In this document: positions 51,492 through 60,835 of the stretch, one piece after another
How positions within the stretch are numbered: the first letter of the stretch is position 1
Layout: each line of letters opens with the position of its first letter
From: a virus
Length of the DNA: 64,000 nucleotides
Strand: one strand, 5' to 3'
IMG/VR virus record: IMGVR_UViG_3300028840_005080
Coordinates: 1 to 64,000 of that record
Notes under the pieces: model-generated
Told to the model about the DNA's origin: nothing
Database searches by the model: none
Seen by the model: the letters and a program-made list of their open reading frames with translations, nothing else
Made by a program: the position numbers and the translations under genes

Positions 51492-51932
51492 CTAAGTTGA
51501 ATCCGGCGTTTCGAATTTTGCAACTATGCTCTCAAAAACTGCCGAATCTCCATCTAAAATTGTTTGATCACTATCATACGTTATTGCTGACATAATAGGA
51601 TCGTTTGTGACTGTATCGTTGTAAATAATTACGACTCTGTAAGGCCCTATGTTACCGCCCGATGCTGTTATTGTCACATTATTAAACGTTCTTTTGGCGA
51701 GATTATTTGCGTCATCAACAGCAACGGAACCACCGGACATCGTCTCTCCTCCGGCTGTGTATCCGTTTCCTGTTGAAAGTTCATTTCCTGAAACGTCAGA
51801 ATATTCAATATCATTATCAACATCAAAAGTGAAATTGCTACATAATATTAATTTGAATGTATCATTATCCCAATCTATTTCTTTTGTGGCCAATAACAGA
51901 GCCGCGTTTTGTGGGATTTGAACCGTAGCCAT
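51492..51932 (-). CDS. Virion structural protein
   Basis: A 146-residue protein with FKLILCSNFTFDVDND, NELSTGNGYTAGGETMSGG and GGNIGPYRVVIIYND, a pattern frequent in small structural proteins of environmental phages. It lies in the tail operon. Its exact location in the virion is unknown. Confidence 0.65.
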   Translation of the reverse strand: MATVQIPQNAALLLATKEIDWDNDTFKLILCSNFTFDVDNDIEYSDVSGNELSTGNGYTAGGETMSGGSVAVDDANNLAKRTFNNVTITASGGNIGPYRVVIIYNDTVTNDPIMSAITYDSDQTILDGDSAVFESIVAKFETPDST

Positions 51933-52183
51933 TATATTCTCCCTATTTCAAATCCGTTTATATCAAATTTTTTGTATCCCAAAAATGTTTCACGTGAAAC
52001 ATTCGTTTTTTCATAATTGAATTTGTTAAAAAATAATTCAATAGTAATATTTTTATAATTATCTTCATTATATGTCTGAATTCCGAATAAGCATTTCATA
52101 GAATTATTGAAGTAAAAATTTAGAAAATTTAGTATCAATCCTTCTTTATCGTTTTTATAAAAAATCAGATTAAAATCAAACAT
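51932..52183 (-). CDS. Hypothetical tail-operon protein
   Basis: An 83-residue Asn/Phe-rich protein between structural genes, overlapping both neighbours by 1 bp. It holds the second parS site in its coding sequence (codons for VSRET). Not recognised. Confidence 0.6.
   Translation of the reverse strand: MFDFNLIFYKNDKEGLILNFLNFYFNNSMKCLFGIQTYNEDNYKNITIELFFNKFNYEKTNVSRETFLGYKKFDINGFEIGRI
51986..52001. promoter_or_regulatory. parS site 2 (perfect 16-mer)
   Basis: TGTTTCACGTGAAACA again, 3.8 kb from site 1, same orientation in the coding frame. Two perfect copies of a 16-bp consensus in 64 kb are very unlikely by chance. Confidence 0.85.
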
Positions 52184-52572
52184 TATGCAGTCTCCATATC
52201 AATTGAATCGCCTGTTACAAGCATTTGAATAGCCGTATATGTTTTTCCGTATTCATTCCCGCTTTTTTGTACATCTGTAATATAAACAGGCCATGTTTTG
52301 TCAACATAATTGAAAAAATATTCCAAATACGTGTTGTCTTCTTTCATTTCCGCAAGCAAATTGTAATCATCTTGTGATAACCTTATATTCGATACTTCTA
52401 TTTTTGTTCCTTTGTTGTTATAATCCCATACAGCCCAAACAATATCGCCGTTAAGATATGTGACTTCTGCTATTTTTTTTTGACCTATTCTTTTAAAAGT
52501 TGGCTCATCAATATCAAAATTTATTGAATTTCCGGCTGTTCTGTAATATTTGCTATTTATCGAGGCTTTCAT
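52183..52572 (-). CDS. Distal-tail-like protein
   Basis: A 129-residue beta-rich protein right after the tape measure gene, a slot often held by distal tail proteins. It has INFDIDEPTFKRI and VYITDVQKSGNEYG. Assignment is by position. Confidence 0.5.
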   Translation of the reverse strand: MKASINSKYYRTAGNSINFDIDEPTFKRIGQKKIAEVTYLNGDIVWAVWDYNNKGTKIEVSNIRLSQDDYNLLAEMKEDNTYLEYFFNYVDKTWPVYITDVQKSGNEYGKTYTAIQMLVTGDSIDMETA

Positions 52573-52574
52573 TT

Positions 52575-55500
52575 TTATCCTTCTTGCCCGAATACATTGA
52601 ATTGTTCCGCTTCGGCTTCAACGAAAATTTGATCAATTAATGATTTTGTCAACCCTCTTAGCCATTCCTCCCCGTTTGAATTAACTTCGACATTAAAAAC
52701 AAATCTTTCCGGGAATCCGAATTGCCTTATTGCATCTGTTAATTTTTCCTGACTTTCTAAAAGATAACTATTTGATTCTATCAATGATTGGAGGGCATCG
52801 CGTGTCGCAGCCCCTCCTATTTCCGTATCAAAACCCGCAGCCTGTCCAAGCCCTCCTGTTGTTAAAAGCCTACCGATGCCTTCTTCTATCGCAGATGACA
52901 AACCCTCTGTTGTTTCTCCATCTTCTTCGGGAATAATAGGCTGTATCGGCGATACTGATAATTCTCCAAATGTATCTTGCATTGAAGGAAAATCCTCAAT
53001 GCTTTTAATTATTGTTCCTATCCCGCTCGTAACATTGCTAAAATCAGCTTCTATTTTTGGTTTCAATCCGCTTGTTTTATCTGCGAATCCGATTACTTTT
53101 CCCTGTATTTCCGCTATTTTTTCAGAAAGCGGGAGTTTGCTTGAGCCTGTCCCTGTAAAATCAATGTTGTATTGACTTGTTTGTTTTACCAAATCGGAGA
53201 GTCTCATAAACGAAGATGTCATTCCGCCTATTTGATTATTTATGCTTGAGAATGAACTTCCTATTTGATTTCCTATGTTCACAATATCTTTTGATCTGTC
53301 AGCTATTCCGCTAAAAGCCGAATCTATTTGATTACCGAGTCCGCCTATCACATCTGTTGTATTTTTTATTTGATCTTCTACGAGACTTTGTTGTGAAATA
53401 AGAGAATCGTTTTGATTTTGAAGTACGCTTACAGCCGCATCGCTTGCTTTTTGCATAAGATCGATTGAGAGCGTTGTATTTTGTTCAAGTGATTTTACTA
53501 CTTCACCTGATTCGTCTTTTATTTCTGTCTGTAATTCTCCGGCAAGATCGGCTGCTTTTTCATACAATTCTGCTGCTGCTTCAAAATTTCCTTTTGCACT
53601 TTCTTGCTGAGCTTGGGCATAAACTTCGTCGTATTCAAGTCGAATATCTTGGAATTGCTCAAGTTCAGTCATTGTTTCGCGTCTGGCTTCTCTTATTTTT
53701 TCTTCAGTAGTTTGCTGAATATCGACGATTTTCCCATTAATTTTATCAATTTCGTCAGCCAAACTTTGCCATTCGGATTTCAGATCATCAAGAATATCCG
53801 TAGCCTGATCGTAAATTTCTTCATATGCGCCTATTACTCCGTCAGCCATTTTTTCAGCGGCTTCTATGTTTCCAGAACCAAACGCTTCGTTTACTTGTTT
53901 AATTCCTTCCTGTAGTTTCGAAGCACTATCAACTATGTCGTTAAAAGAATCGGCTGCTTGCGTTGCCGATTCATCTACGGATGATGTGAAATTTCCATAA
54001 TCTTCTGTTAGGATTGATATTTCACCTGACAAACCAGTAAGCGTATCTTTGAAGTTTGTCCACCCTTCGATTCTTGCTTCAACATCCGCTGCGGCTTCTT
54101 CAAGCGTCTGATCAAGTACATCGACCTTAAGCCCGAAATTAGCGGCTTCAACAGTTATTGATTGAAATTGCTGTTGAAGTGCTTTTATTGCTTCCATGTC
54201 ATTTTTTGCCGCACTCGCTATTGATCTTTGACTATATGATCCGGCAAATTCTGCTACGTTGATTCTTGCATTATCAAGCAAAAGATTCAGATCATTAAGG
54301 CTCTGTGTTGCCGGATCAATGTCTACAAAAAAAGCTACCGGGATCTGCCATGCTTGCCTCATGTTTGTTGCTCGATCAAAAAGCATTTCAAGTTTTTCGC
54401 CAGCTACTTGAAAATCACTTGTTGTTTGTCTTGATAATTCGCTTGAGGCTGAGGCTGCTTCCTTTTCGGCGCTTGTTACTTCGTCTGTTTTTTCTTTTAC
54501 CGCCTGCTTTACTTCTATTAATTCGAGTTCGGCTTGTTTTTTTGCGAGTACGGCATTTGCATATTCTTCGCTATCCTGCCCATATTGTGATGCGGCAAGT
54601 TGTATACTTTCGCTTAATTTTTGTATTTTAAAATTAAGAAAATCTTCTTCTATTGCACGTTTTTGATTTGTCGCATTTTCAACACTGATAACTCCGCGCG
54701 CTTCTTGTTTTTCTATTTCGACAGTTGCGATTTCGTAGTTTGCTTGTCTTATTGAAATTTCTTCTTCCAGACTACTTTTTAATGCTTCTCTTTCTTCTTC
54801 TATTTTTTGTATTTTAAATTCTGTAAACTCTCTTTGTACGTCTTTTACTGCCTGATATGCCTCTTTTTGTCTTTCAACATCTTCCGGATAATTTTCTTTT
54901 ATGATATCATAGGCTTCTTGCGTTTTGCTTATTTTATCATTTAAATATGTTTCCTGAGCTTCAAGACGTTTTTGCAGAGACTCTTCTTCGTCAATTCTTC
55001 CTTCAGCCTCAAGAAGATTTATATCTGCTATATTTTGTTCATATAATATTTTTTCTTTTTCTAATGAGTTTTCTATATCTGTTAGCCTTGTTTCAAGATT
55101 TTTCTTTCTGTCTTCTTCTGCTTGTTGCTTTAGTCTTGTTACTTCGGCCTCGGCATTTTTTATTACTTCGATTATTTTGGCATTTTCGTCTTTTTCTGCC
55201 TGTGTTTTTTCACCGGTTTTTGATTTAAAATTTTCTATATCTTCGGAATAAAATTCTTTTAATGTATCAACTCTTGCTTGTGCTGCTTCTATCGAACTTG
55301 AATTATATTCTTCCTGGGCTTCGGCTTTTCTTTGATTTGCTTCTTCCGCGCTTATAACTCCGCTTTTTTCGAGTTCGTTTATTTCGTCTGTTGCTCCTTT
55401 ATATGTTTCTTTTCTTAATTCAAGAGATTTTTTTTGCTCTTTGTTAATCGTTTCAAGAGTTCTTTTATTTGATTCTACTATTTTTTCCCCGACTTTTTCT

Positions 55501-57341
55501 ACTATCCTTGCTTCTTCTTCAAGTATAAGGCGGGAGATTTCACCGTATTCTTCAAAATCCGCTATTGCCTGATCCGAATCGACTTTTATTTCGGCAGGTG
55601 GAAGATTGCTTATAACACTATCTGCTTTTTCCGCAACTTGTTCTATGGCATGTATGTTTTCAACGGACGCCTTTAAAACATTATCAACCCATAAATCAAT
55701 CGGCTCTCTGTTTGCGATTTCTGCATTGCCTTCTGCCGCTTTTTTCCCGTATTCTTGTATTCTTTGTGTAGTTGCCGCTATTTCTTCTTGCAGATCAACA
55801 AAAGGAAGTGTGTTAAGCCCTTCTTGCAGATCGAGGATATATTTGTTCGCATCTCTTAAAAATTCGTTAAAAATAACCTGAAGCTCTGTAACTCCAAGTG
55901 TTGCTGCGGTATACCAACCCGTAAACGCATCATGAACTGTTGCAACTATAAGAGCAATTGAAGTCAGCGACGTATTTATTATTTTTAGTATTCCTTCGAG
56001 TCTTTCACCTCCCGAAGTCGAATCAACAAAGCCTTTTACAAATTCGGCTCCCAAATTTATCATTATTTGGATATTTTGGCTCAGAATTGTTGATATGTCT
56101 GAAAGAAATTTGTAAACGTTTTGTATATTTCCTTGAAACGCTTGGTCAAATACTTCCTGTGCTGCTTGTCTTAATGCGTTAAATGCTTCTACAAGAGGAC
56201 CGCCTATCCCTCTGCCTGATTTTTCAAGTTCAAGCAATTGGCTTATAACACCTCTTATTCCGGAGTTTTCATCTTTTCCAACAAATTCTATCAAAACAGG
56301 AAGTAACTCTTCACCTATCGTTTTTTTAAATACGTCAAGTGTTCCGCCGAGATTATTAAGGACTATGCTCCACTTTTCTGATTTCTGTCTTGCTGCGTCT
56401 GTTGAGGAATTTGTTCCTGTTATTGTTGTTGTTAACTCTTTAATTGCTTGTGATTCGTTGTTTATAATTCCTGCGAATTGTGATGCTTCAACGCCAAATA
56501 ACGCAACAGCATCTGTTGCCGATATTGTTTGCCCTTTGAATGCATTTAATATTTCAATTGAGTTTTTTGTTGCCGGATTTACATCTTTATAAGTAAGGCC
56601 GTAATTTGCAAGTGCTGTTGTTCCTTTTTCTGTTTCTTTTGTCAGTGCAACAAGAGCACCTCTGAAAACAGTTCCTGTTTGAGACGCATCGAGACCTTGT
56701 TTCCTTAATAAAGCCAAAGTCGCGACAGTTTCTTCCAAACCCATATTAAACAAATTTGCTGTTGGCCCTGCGAATTTTAACGCTTCTCTTAAATCAGATA
56801 CGCTGGCAGCAGAATTAAATTGTGTTGCGGCGAGTACATTTGAGACTCTTGATACTTCCGTTACTTCAAGACCGAATTGGCTAAGAGTAGAAGTTAAAGC
56901 TGATACGCTTGTATTTAATTCTGTACCTGTAGCTATTTGTAATTCAATTGCCGCATCGGTAATATTTTCTAACTGATCCGCTGCTCCGAAACCGAATTGG
57001 GCAATTGACTCAAGCGCTTGTCCGGCTTGTGCGCCAGTTACCGGAAATTTTGCAACAAGACGATCAAGAATGTTTCCGATTTCTTCTGTTGATGCTCCCG
57101 CCTTGCCAACTACCGCACTGACATCAAAAATAGCATCGTTGAAATCCGCTGCGGCTTGAACAGCGCTTTGGCCGATACCTATTGTAAAATTTGCAAGCAC
57201 CAATGAAAATCCGGCTATTGCTGCCTGTGCTTCTACCGCTGCTGTCCCGATTCCACCCAAAAGCCCGCCAAATTTTTCAAGCGTTGAACTATAATCGTCG
57301 ACTGCGCTTATTATTATTTTTACTTCTCGATCAATCGCCAT
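52575..57341 (-). CDS. Tape measure protein
   Basis: A 1588-residue protein that sets tail length; at roughly 0.15 nm per residue the tail would be near 240 nm. The first 320 residues match the TP901-type core (EVSRVSNVLAATQFNSAASV; QTGTVFRGALVAL). The centre (about 630-960) has three coiled-coil repeats with EKSGVISAEEA, EAEGRIDEEES and EARGVISVENA. The C-terminal part is helical and ends with VEAEAEQFNVFGQEG. This is the clearest structural gene here. Confidence 0.95.
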   Translation of the reverse strand: MAIDREVKIIISAVDDYSSTLEKFGGLLGGIGTAAVEAQAAIAGFSLVLANFTIGIGQSAVQAAADFNDAIFDVSAVVGKAGASTEEIGNILDRLVAKFPVTGAQAGQALESIAQFGFGAADQLENITDAAIELQIATGTELNTSVSALTSTLSQFGLEVTEVSRVSNVLAATQFNSAASVSDLREALKFAGPTANLFNMGLEETVATLALLRKQGLDASQTGTVFRGALVALTKETEKGTTALANYGLTYKDVNPATKNSIEILNAFKGQTISATDAVALFGVEASQFAGIINNESQAIKELTTTITGTNSSTDAARQKSEKWSIVLNNLGGTLDVFKKTIGEELLPVLIEFVGKDENSGIRGVISQLLELEKSGRGIGGPLVEAFNALRQAAQEVFDQAFQGNIQNVYKFLSDISTILSQNIQIMINLGAEFVKGFVDSTSGGERLEGILKIINTSLTSIALIVATVHDAFTGWYTAATLGVTELQVIFNEFLRDANKYILDLQEGLNTLPFVDLQEEIAATTQRIQEYGKKAAEGNAEIANREPIDLWVDNVLKASVENIHAIEQVAEKADSVISNLPPAEIKVDSDQAIADFEEYGEISRLILEEEARIVEKVGEKIVESNKRTLETINKEQKKSLELRKETYKGATDEINELEKSGVISAEEANQRKAEAQEEYNSSSIEAAQARVDTLKEFYSEDIENFKSKTGEKTQAEKDENAKIIEVIKNAEAEVTRLKQQAEEDRKKNLETRLTDIENSLEKEKILYEQNIADINLLEAEGRIDEEESLQKRLEAQETYLNDKISKTQEAYDIIKENYPEDVERQKEAYQAVKDVQREFTEFKIQKIEEEREALKSSLEEEISIRQANYEIATVEIEKQEARGVISVENATNQKRAIEEDFLNFKIQKLSESIQLAASQYGQDSEEYANAVLAKKQAELELIEVKQAVKEKTDEVTSAEKEAASASSELSRQTTSDFQVAGEKLEMLFDRATNMRQAWQIPVAFFVDIDPATQSLNDLNLLLDNARINVAEFAGSYSQRSIASAAKNDMEAIKALQQQFQSITVEAANFGLKVDVLDQTLEEAAADVEARIEGWTNFKDTLTGLSGEISILTEDYGNFTSSVDESATQAADSFNDIVDSASKLQEGIKQVNEAFGSGNIEAAEKMADGVIGAYEEIYDQATDILDDLKSEWQSLADEIDKINGKIVDIQQTTEEKIREARRETMTELEQFQDIRLEYDEVYAQAQQESAKGNFEAAAELYEKAADLAGELQTEIKDESGEVVKSLEQNTTLSIDLMQKASDAAVSVLQNQNDSLISQQSLVEDQIKNTTDVIGGLGNQIDSAFSGIADRSKDIVNIGNQIGSSFSSINNQIGGMTSSFMRLSDLVKQTSQYNIDFTGTGSSKLPLSEKIAEIQGKVIGFADKTSGLKPKIEADFSNVTSGIGTIIKSIEDFPSMQDTFGELSVSPIQPIIPEEDGETTEGLSSAIEEGIGRLLTTGGLGQAAGFDTEIGGAATRDALQSLIESNSYLLESQEKLTDAIRQFGFPERFVFNVEVNSNGEEWLRGLTKSLIDQIFVEAEAEQFNVFGQEG

Positions 57342-57423
57342 GTGAATTTCCTACAAAAATGTAATTTATACAAGGAAAGTTACCAGAAATGCAAATTATT
57401 AAAAAGTGAAAAATTAGGATGGA

Positions 57424-57903
57424 TTAGGATTGTTCAATTTCAGTGAGATCAAGTGAGAATTTTACAACTTCGTTTATAAATCTTGGAGCTTTTTCGCTAA
57501 TTTGTAGAATTTCTTCAAAAGTGAATTTTGGATCAACAACATTTCTTTTAAAAACGCTTAGTTCAAAAATAGTGGAGTTGCCTATTTTTTCAGAATTTAT
57601 TATCTCCATAATTTTGTTAAAATCAACTTTTTCACCTTTTTCGGAACATTTGTTTATATATGAAAACAAAATTCCTGGCTGATTTGCCAAAGATTTGCAT
57701 TGAATATGATCATCAAGAGAGGCTCCTTTGACTCTCAATATAAATTGTTCATTTTCTTTCAGTCCTATTTTTTTGTTCCATTTGAGCGGAATTTTGAATT
57801 CTCTTATAATAGTTTTATTATTGATAAAATCGACAAAACTATCTTTGTTTAATATTACTTTTTCAGTTTCTTTGCTCTTTTTGTTTTTTCTTTTTTTATG
57901 CAT
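57424..57903 (-). CDS. Tail assembly chaperone, downstream part
   Basis: A 159-residue protein with a very basic start and a C-terminal DPKFTFEEILQISEKAP helix pair also seen in the product at 58094. It overlaps the gene at 57855 in the -1 frame, beginning near an A7 run. As in lambda G/GT, it may be made as a fusion by -1 frameshifting. An independent ATG exists but its ribosome-binding site is poor. Confidence 0.65.
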   Translation of the reverse strand: MHKKRKNKKSKETEKVILNKDSFVDFINNKTIIREFKIPLKWNKKIGLKENEQFILRVKGASLDDHIQCKSLANQPGILFSYINKCSEKGEKVDFNKIMEIINSEKIGNSTIFELSVFKRNVVDPKFTFEEILQISEKAPRFINEVVKFSLDLTEIEQS

Positions 57904-58097
57904 TCCAACAAACTTTCAAAATCGTATTTTTCATATTCAATGTTATAAAATTTTGCTGTTTGTATAATATTATAAATCCACCAATATTGAATTTCTTCGA
58001 GTGTTAATTTGTTGCCAAATATTCCGGACGTTTCATAAATAAATTTGTTTTTATCAGCACATAATGAAAACAGACTTTGAAGATAAATATCATTCAA
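57855..58097 (-). CDS. Tail assembly chaperone, upstream part
   Basis: An 80-residue protein ending IKKEKTKRAKKLKK. It overlaps the downstream chaperone by 49 bp. The zero-frame sequence ATA AAA AAA GAA (57888-57899) contains the slippery A AAA AAA, which would shift ribosomes into the downstream frame. It lies directly after the gene at 58094 (4-bp overlap). Confidence 0.6.
   Translation of the reverse strand: MNDIYLQSLFSLCADKNKFIYETSGIFGNKLTLEEIQYWWIYNIIQTAKFYNIEYEKYDFESLLECIKKEKTKRAKKLKK
57891..57897 (-). promoter_or_regulatory. Candidate -1 frameshift site (A AAA AAA)
   Basis: Slippery heptamer in the correct phase of the 57855 gene, followed by G, at the overlap with the chaperone gene in the -1 frame. 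Confidence 0.5.
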
Positions 58098-58723
58098 ATA
58101 GACTTCAAATTTTTTTTTAAAGTAGGTCCTTTTGCGGTAAGGGTTGAAATTTTATCCGAAATTCTTTGACAAACCATCGGAAACATTGTTGATAACCAAA
58201 CTATGTCCGACCAATTTAACTTTGGGTCAACCATTCCGTATTTTATCAAAAGTAGTTGAAATTTTGCTTGGGGATTCATGTTTTTGACTTTTTTCAGAGC
58301 ATTTAATGTCTCACTTTCCACTTCTTCCTCTGATTTTGCGGATGCACTTGTTATTCCGTCGACAAGATTCTGAATTTGTTCATTAACATCCATTCGCGCT
58401 CTTATGTATGATGAAAAATCAATTCCTGAAACTTTTATTGTGACTACTTTTATTTCTTCTTTTTCAAGCTCTTTTATTTCTTTTTGGAGTTTTTCTATTC
58501 TTTTATTTGTTTTTTTTACATCTTCGTCTTTTTGAATTGTTGTTTTTAATTTTTCCAATTCCGTTCTTTTTTGTCTTAAATCCTCTTCCTTTTTATTTAA
58601 TTCTTCTATTGACAGAAGCCCCATAATCGGATTTAGTTCCGGAACTTCTATATCAACAATTTCTTTTTCAAATACATTGTCTTTTCTTGAAAATTTAGCT
58701 TTGTCAAGAAGGATTCTTTCCAT
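58094..58723 (-). CDS. Tail chaperone-like protein
   Basis: A 209-residue protein. The middle has a long coiled coil (about 40-95). The C-terminal part has YGMVDPKLNWSDIVWLSTMFP, similar to the DPK-x-EEI pattern of the downstream chaperone. Position between tail tube and tape measure fits tail assembly chaperones. Confidence 0.65.
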   Translation of the reverse strand: MERILLDKAKFSRKDNVFEKEIVDIEVPELNPIMGLLSIEELNKKEEDLRQKRTELEKLKTTIQKDEDVKKTNKRIEKLQKEIKELEKEEIKVVTIKVSGIDFSSYIRARMDVNEQIQNLVDGITSASAKSEEEVESETLNALKKVKNMNPQAKFQLLLIKYGMVDPKLNWSDIVWLSTMFPMVCQRISDKISTLTAKGPTLKKNLKSI

Positions 58724-58759
58724 TATGCAGTCTTTCTTTTTAAGATAGGATTGTTTGAA

Positions 58760-58780
58760 TAGGGGGATTAATCCCCCCTA
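58760..58780. terminator. Hairpin between tail tube and chaperone genes
   Basis: A GGGGGATTAATCCCCC palindrome (58762-58777) flanked by TA arms. It can form a stable hairpin in RNA right after the tail tube gene. No U-run follows on the minus strand, so it may attenuate rather than stop transcription, reducing chaperone output relative to the tube. Confidence 0.45.
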
Positions 58781-58785
58781 ATTGT

Positions 58786-59829
58786 TTAACTAAGTTTCGC
58801 GTAAAGTTCTCCGTCCCCATTCACTGTTACAGCCGCATTAAGCGTATCTTCAACCGGGAAGTTTCGAGAAACAGTCCAAATTGCAAGGCCGGCATAATAC
58901 GGGGTTTCATCAGCATCCGGATAATGTTTGTACCATCTCTTTTTGTTTTTCAACAGAGACAATACGTCATTTACAGCGTTAAAATAAGCACTTCCGGAAC
59001 TCGACCAGCTTGGAGTTCCCAATGCTTTTTTGGATGCCGGATCGCGATATGCTCTTGATTCAATTACGGACACGTCTTCTGTGAAATTGAAATCATATGT
59101 ATCCGGAACTTCCTCAAAAATCGCGTCATAATATTGAGCGTAAACGTTTCTACGTGCTGTTCCCGATCCTGCTCCGTGTATCAACGGCAAAACAGATGCA
59201 AATTGAATACATCCGACATTTTGGGCGTCATTTCCACTTCCGTCATGATGAAGGATGGAAAAAGACGGAATATTAGCATATTCTTTTGTATCGCTATTGA
59301 TTTCGCCCGCTGTTACCGCAGCCGCACCGGAAACGCTTCCACCGTAATATGTCATTGTAACATATCCGATGAGAAATTCATTTTCCGGAATAAACGGAGG
59401 ACCGCCAGCAGCGCCTCTTGTAGAACTTGTATTCCCCTCTGTTCCCACTGTTTTATTGATAGTTCCGTTTGTATCAACACTAAGCGCTGTAACTTTCACA
59501 TAAGTAGCCGCTCCGGTAGGTCTTTCAAGATCGCTAATTGTTGTACCAGTAACTGTTACGGTTGATCCCAAAAGATACCCGGTTCCGGAACTCACATCCA
59601 CTTCGTTATTCCCACTACCCGCTGTTATTGTAAATCCGCTTACAACACCATCTAATCTTACTTCGGCTTGTCTGTCTTCATCATCACTAATGAATGTTGC
59701 AGATGTTACAAATTTTTTCCCAATATCAGCAGCGGGAGAGGACACAGTGCTTAGCACATTCCAAGGATAAAAGTCGGAACCAATTTCGGCTTCGATTTTT
59801 ACATCTTTCCCTGTTTTTCTTGTACCCAT
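58786..59829 (-). CDS. Major tail tube protein
   Basis: A 347-residue beta-rich protein starting GTRKTGKDVKIEAEIGSDF, with a Gly/Thr-rich mid insertion (about 70-180) and PVEDTLNAAVTVNGDGEL at the end. Its place two genes after tail completion and before the chaperones and tape measure supports the call. The insertion may be an Ig-like surface domain. Confidence 0.75.
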   Translation of the reverse strand: MGTRKTGKDVKIEAEIGSDFYPWNVLSTVSSPAADIGKKFVTSATFISDDEDRQAEVRLDGVVSGFTITAGSGNNEVDVSSGTGYLLGSTVTVTGTTISDLERPTGAATYVKVTALSVDTNGTINKTVGTEGNTSSTRGAAGGPPFIPENEFLIGYVTMTYYGGSVSGAAAVTAGEINSDTKEYANIPSFSILHHDGSGNDAQNVGCIQFASVLPLIHGAGSGTARRNVYAQYYDAIFEEVPDTYDFNFTEDVSVIESRAYRDPASKKALGTPSWSSSGSAYFNAVNDVLSLLKNKKRWYKHYPDADETPYYAGLAIWTVSRNFPVEDTLNAAVTVNGDGELYAKLS

Positions 59830-59832
59830 TTT

Positions 59833-60663
59833 TTAACCTCCCACATATACCTCTTCCGTGACCAAAAGCGGAATAATTCGGTATCTAACCGGGAAACGCA
59901 AATTGTCGACGGTTATGGTATCAAATGTGTAATCAATTATATTTTTCCCTCTTTCTTCCGTAGGATTGTCATAACCCAACAGAACACTACAATCATTCGA
60001 AGCGCCAGCAGATACTGTGACATAGTTTTGCGGACCTTCGTAACTTTCGATTTTGAATTTATTTGTTTCTGAATCGAAAGTTACGGTCGCATCGAGATAT
60101 CCGTCATCACTATGCGTTCCAAGTGCTCTTAGAGATGTTTGAATGTTTGTAGCTATGGCAGATCCGCTTAAAGTGGAACTACCGCAATTTATATTGTTAT
60201 AACCGCTCGAAGTCTTTCCGTTGATAATTACGGTTATTGTTGATTGCGAAGGTGTAAGATCGAAAGTCGATCCGGTATTTGAATTGCTTTCGCTATAACC
60301 TTTTGTGTTATAATTCGTTATCAGATCATTTCCTAATTCTCTTATTGCGTTTTTTATATCATCCGTAAATTCAAGCAATCCTTTGTAAGTTGTTCCGCCA
60401 TCCGTATATCCGGTGATTATTTCGGATAGTTGTTTTTGAAACTCCATTCTTGCGTATATGTCTATTTGGTAAACAAATTCCGCAATGTCAGGATAACTTC
60501 TTTTTCCGGTTGCTTCCACTTCGTTCAAAGGTTCAAGGATTACGGTATAAGGTTGTCTCGGATAATTTTCTTTAAACGCTTTTTCGAAATTACTTACATA
60601 TGCCGCAAGCGTGGTGTTGTTGTTAAGTTGATTGTATATGGCATTGTAAACGTCTTTAAACAT
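59833..60663 (-). CDS. Tail terminator-like protein with inserted domain
   Basis: A 276-residue protein. The first 115 residues resemble tail-completion proteins (FKDVYNAIYNQLNNNTTLAAYV; FVYQIDIYAR). A beta-rich insert follows (about 130-240) with LSGSAIATNIQTSLRALG, a motif known from flagellar-hook-like and surface domains. The last residues return to the fold. It lies just before the tail tube gene. Confidence 0.6.
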   Translation of the reverse strand: MFKDVYNAIYNQLNNNTTLAAYVSNFEKAFKENYPRQPYTVILEPLNEVEATGKRSYPDIAEFVYQIDIYARMEFQKQLSEIITGYTDGGTTYKGLLEFTDDIKNAIRELGNDLITNYNTKGYSESNSNTGSTFDLTPSQSTITVIINGKTSSGYNNINCGSSTLSGSAIATNIQTSLRALGTHSDDGYLDATVTFDSETNKFKIESYEGPQNYVTVSAGASNDCSVLLGYDNPTEERGKNIIDYTFDTITVDNLRFPVRYRIIPLLVTEEVYVGG

Positions 60664-60835
60664 TGTTTTTCTTATTATAAAAAAGGTTGTAAGTATCTTT
60701 ATGGCTAAATTTTATTCCGTTGTTTTCGAAATGTTCTATAATGTTATAAATTTCCATACATCCGTCAACTATGTATTTTTTAAAACCAAACCATGGATAT
60801 TTATTTTTATATGCTCTTTTCGCAATAGGAATCAT
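60656..60835 (-). CDS. Small hypothetical tail-operon protein
   Basis: Fifty-nine residues, basic and aromatic (IPIAKRAYKNKYPWFGF). The ATG overlaps the previous stop (TAATG) and its end overlaps the next gene by 8 bp. Unknown, perhaps a head-tail connector accessory. Confidence 0.55.
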   Translation of the reverse strand: MIPIAKRAYKNKYPWFGFKKYIVDGCMEIYNIIEHFENNGIKFSHKDTYNLFYNKKNNV

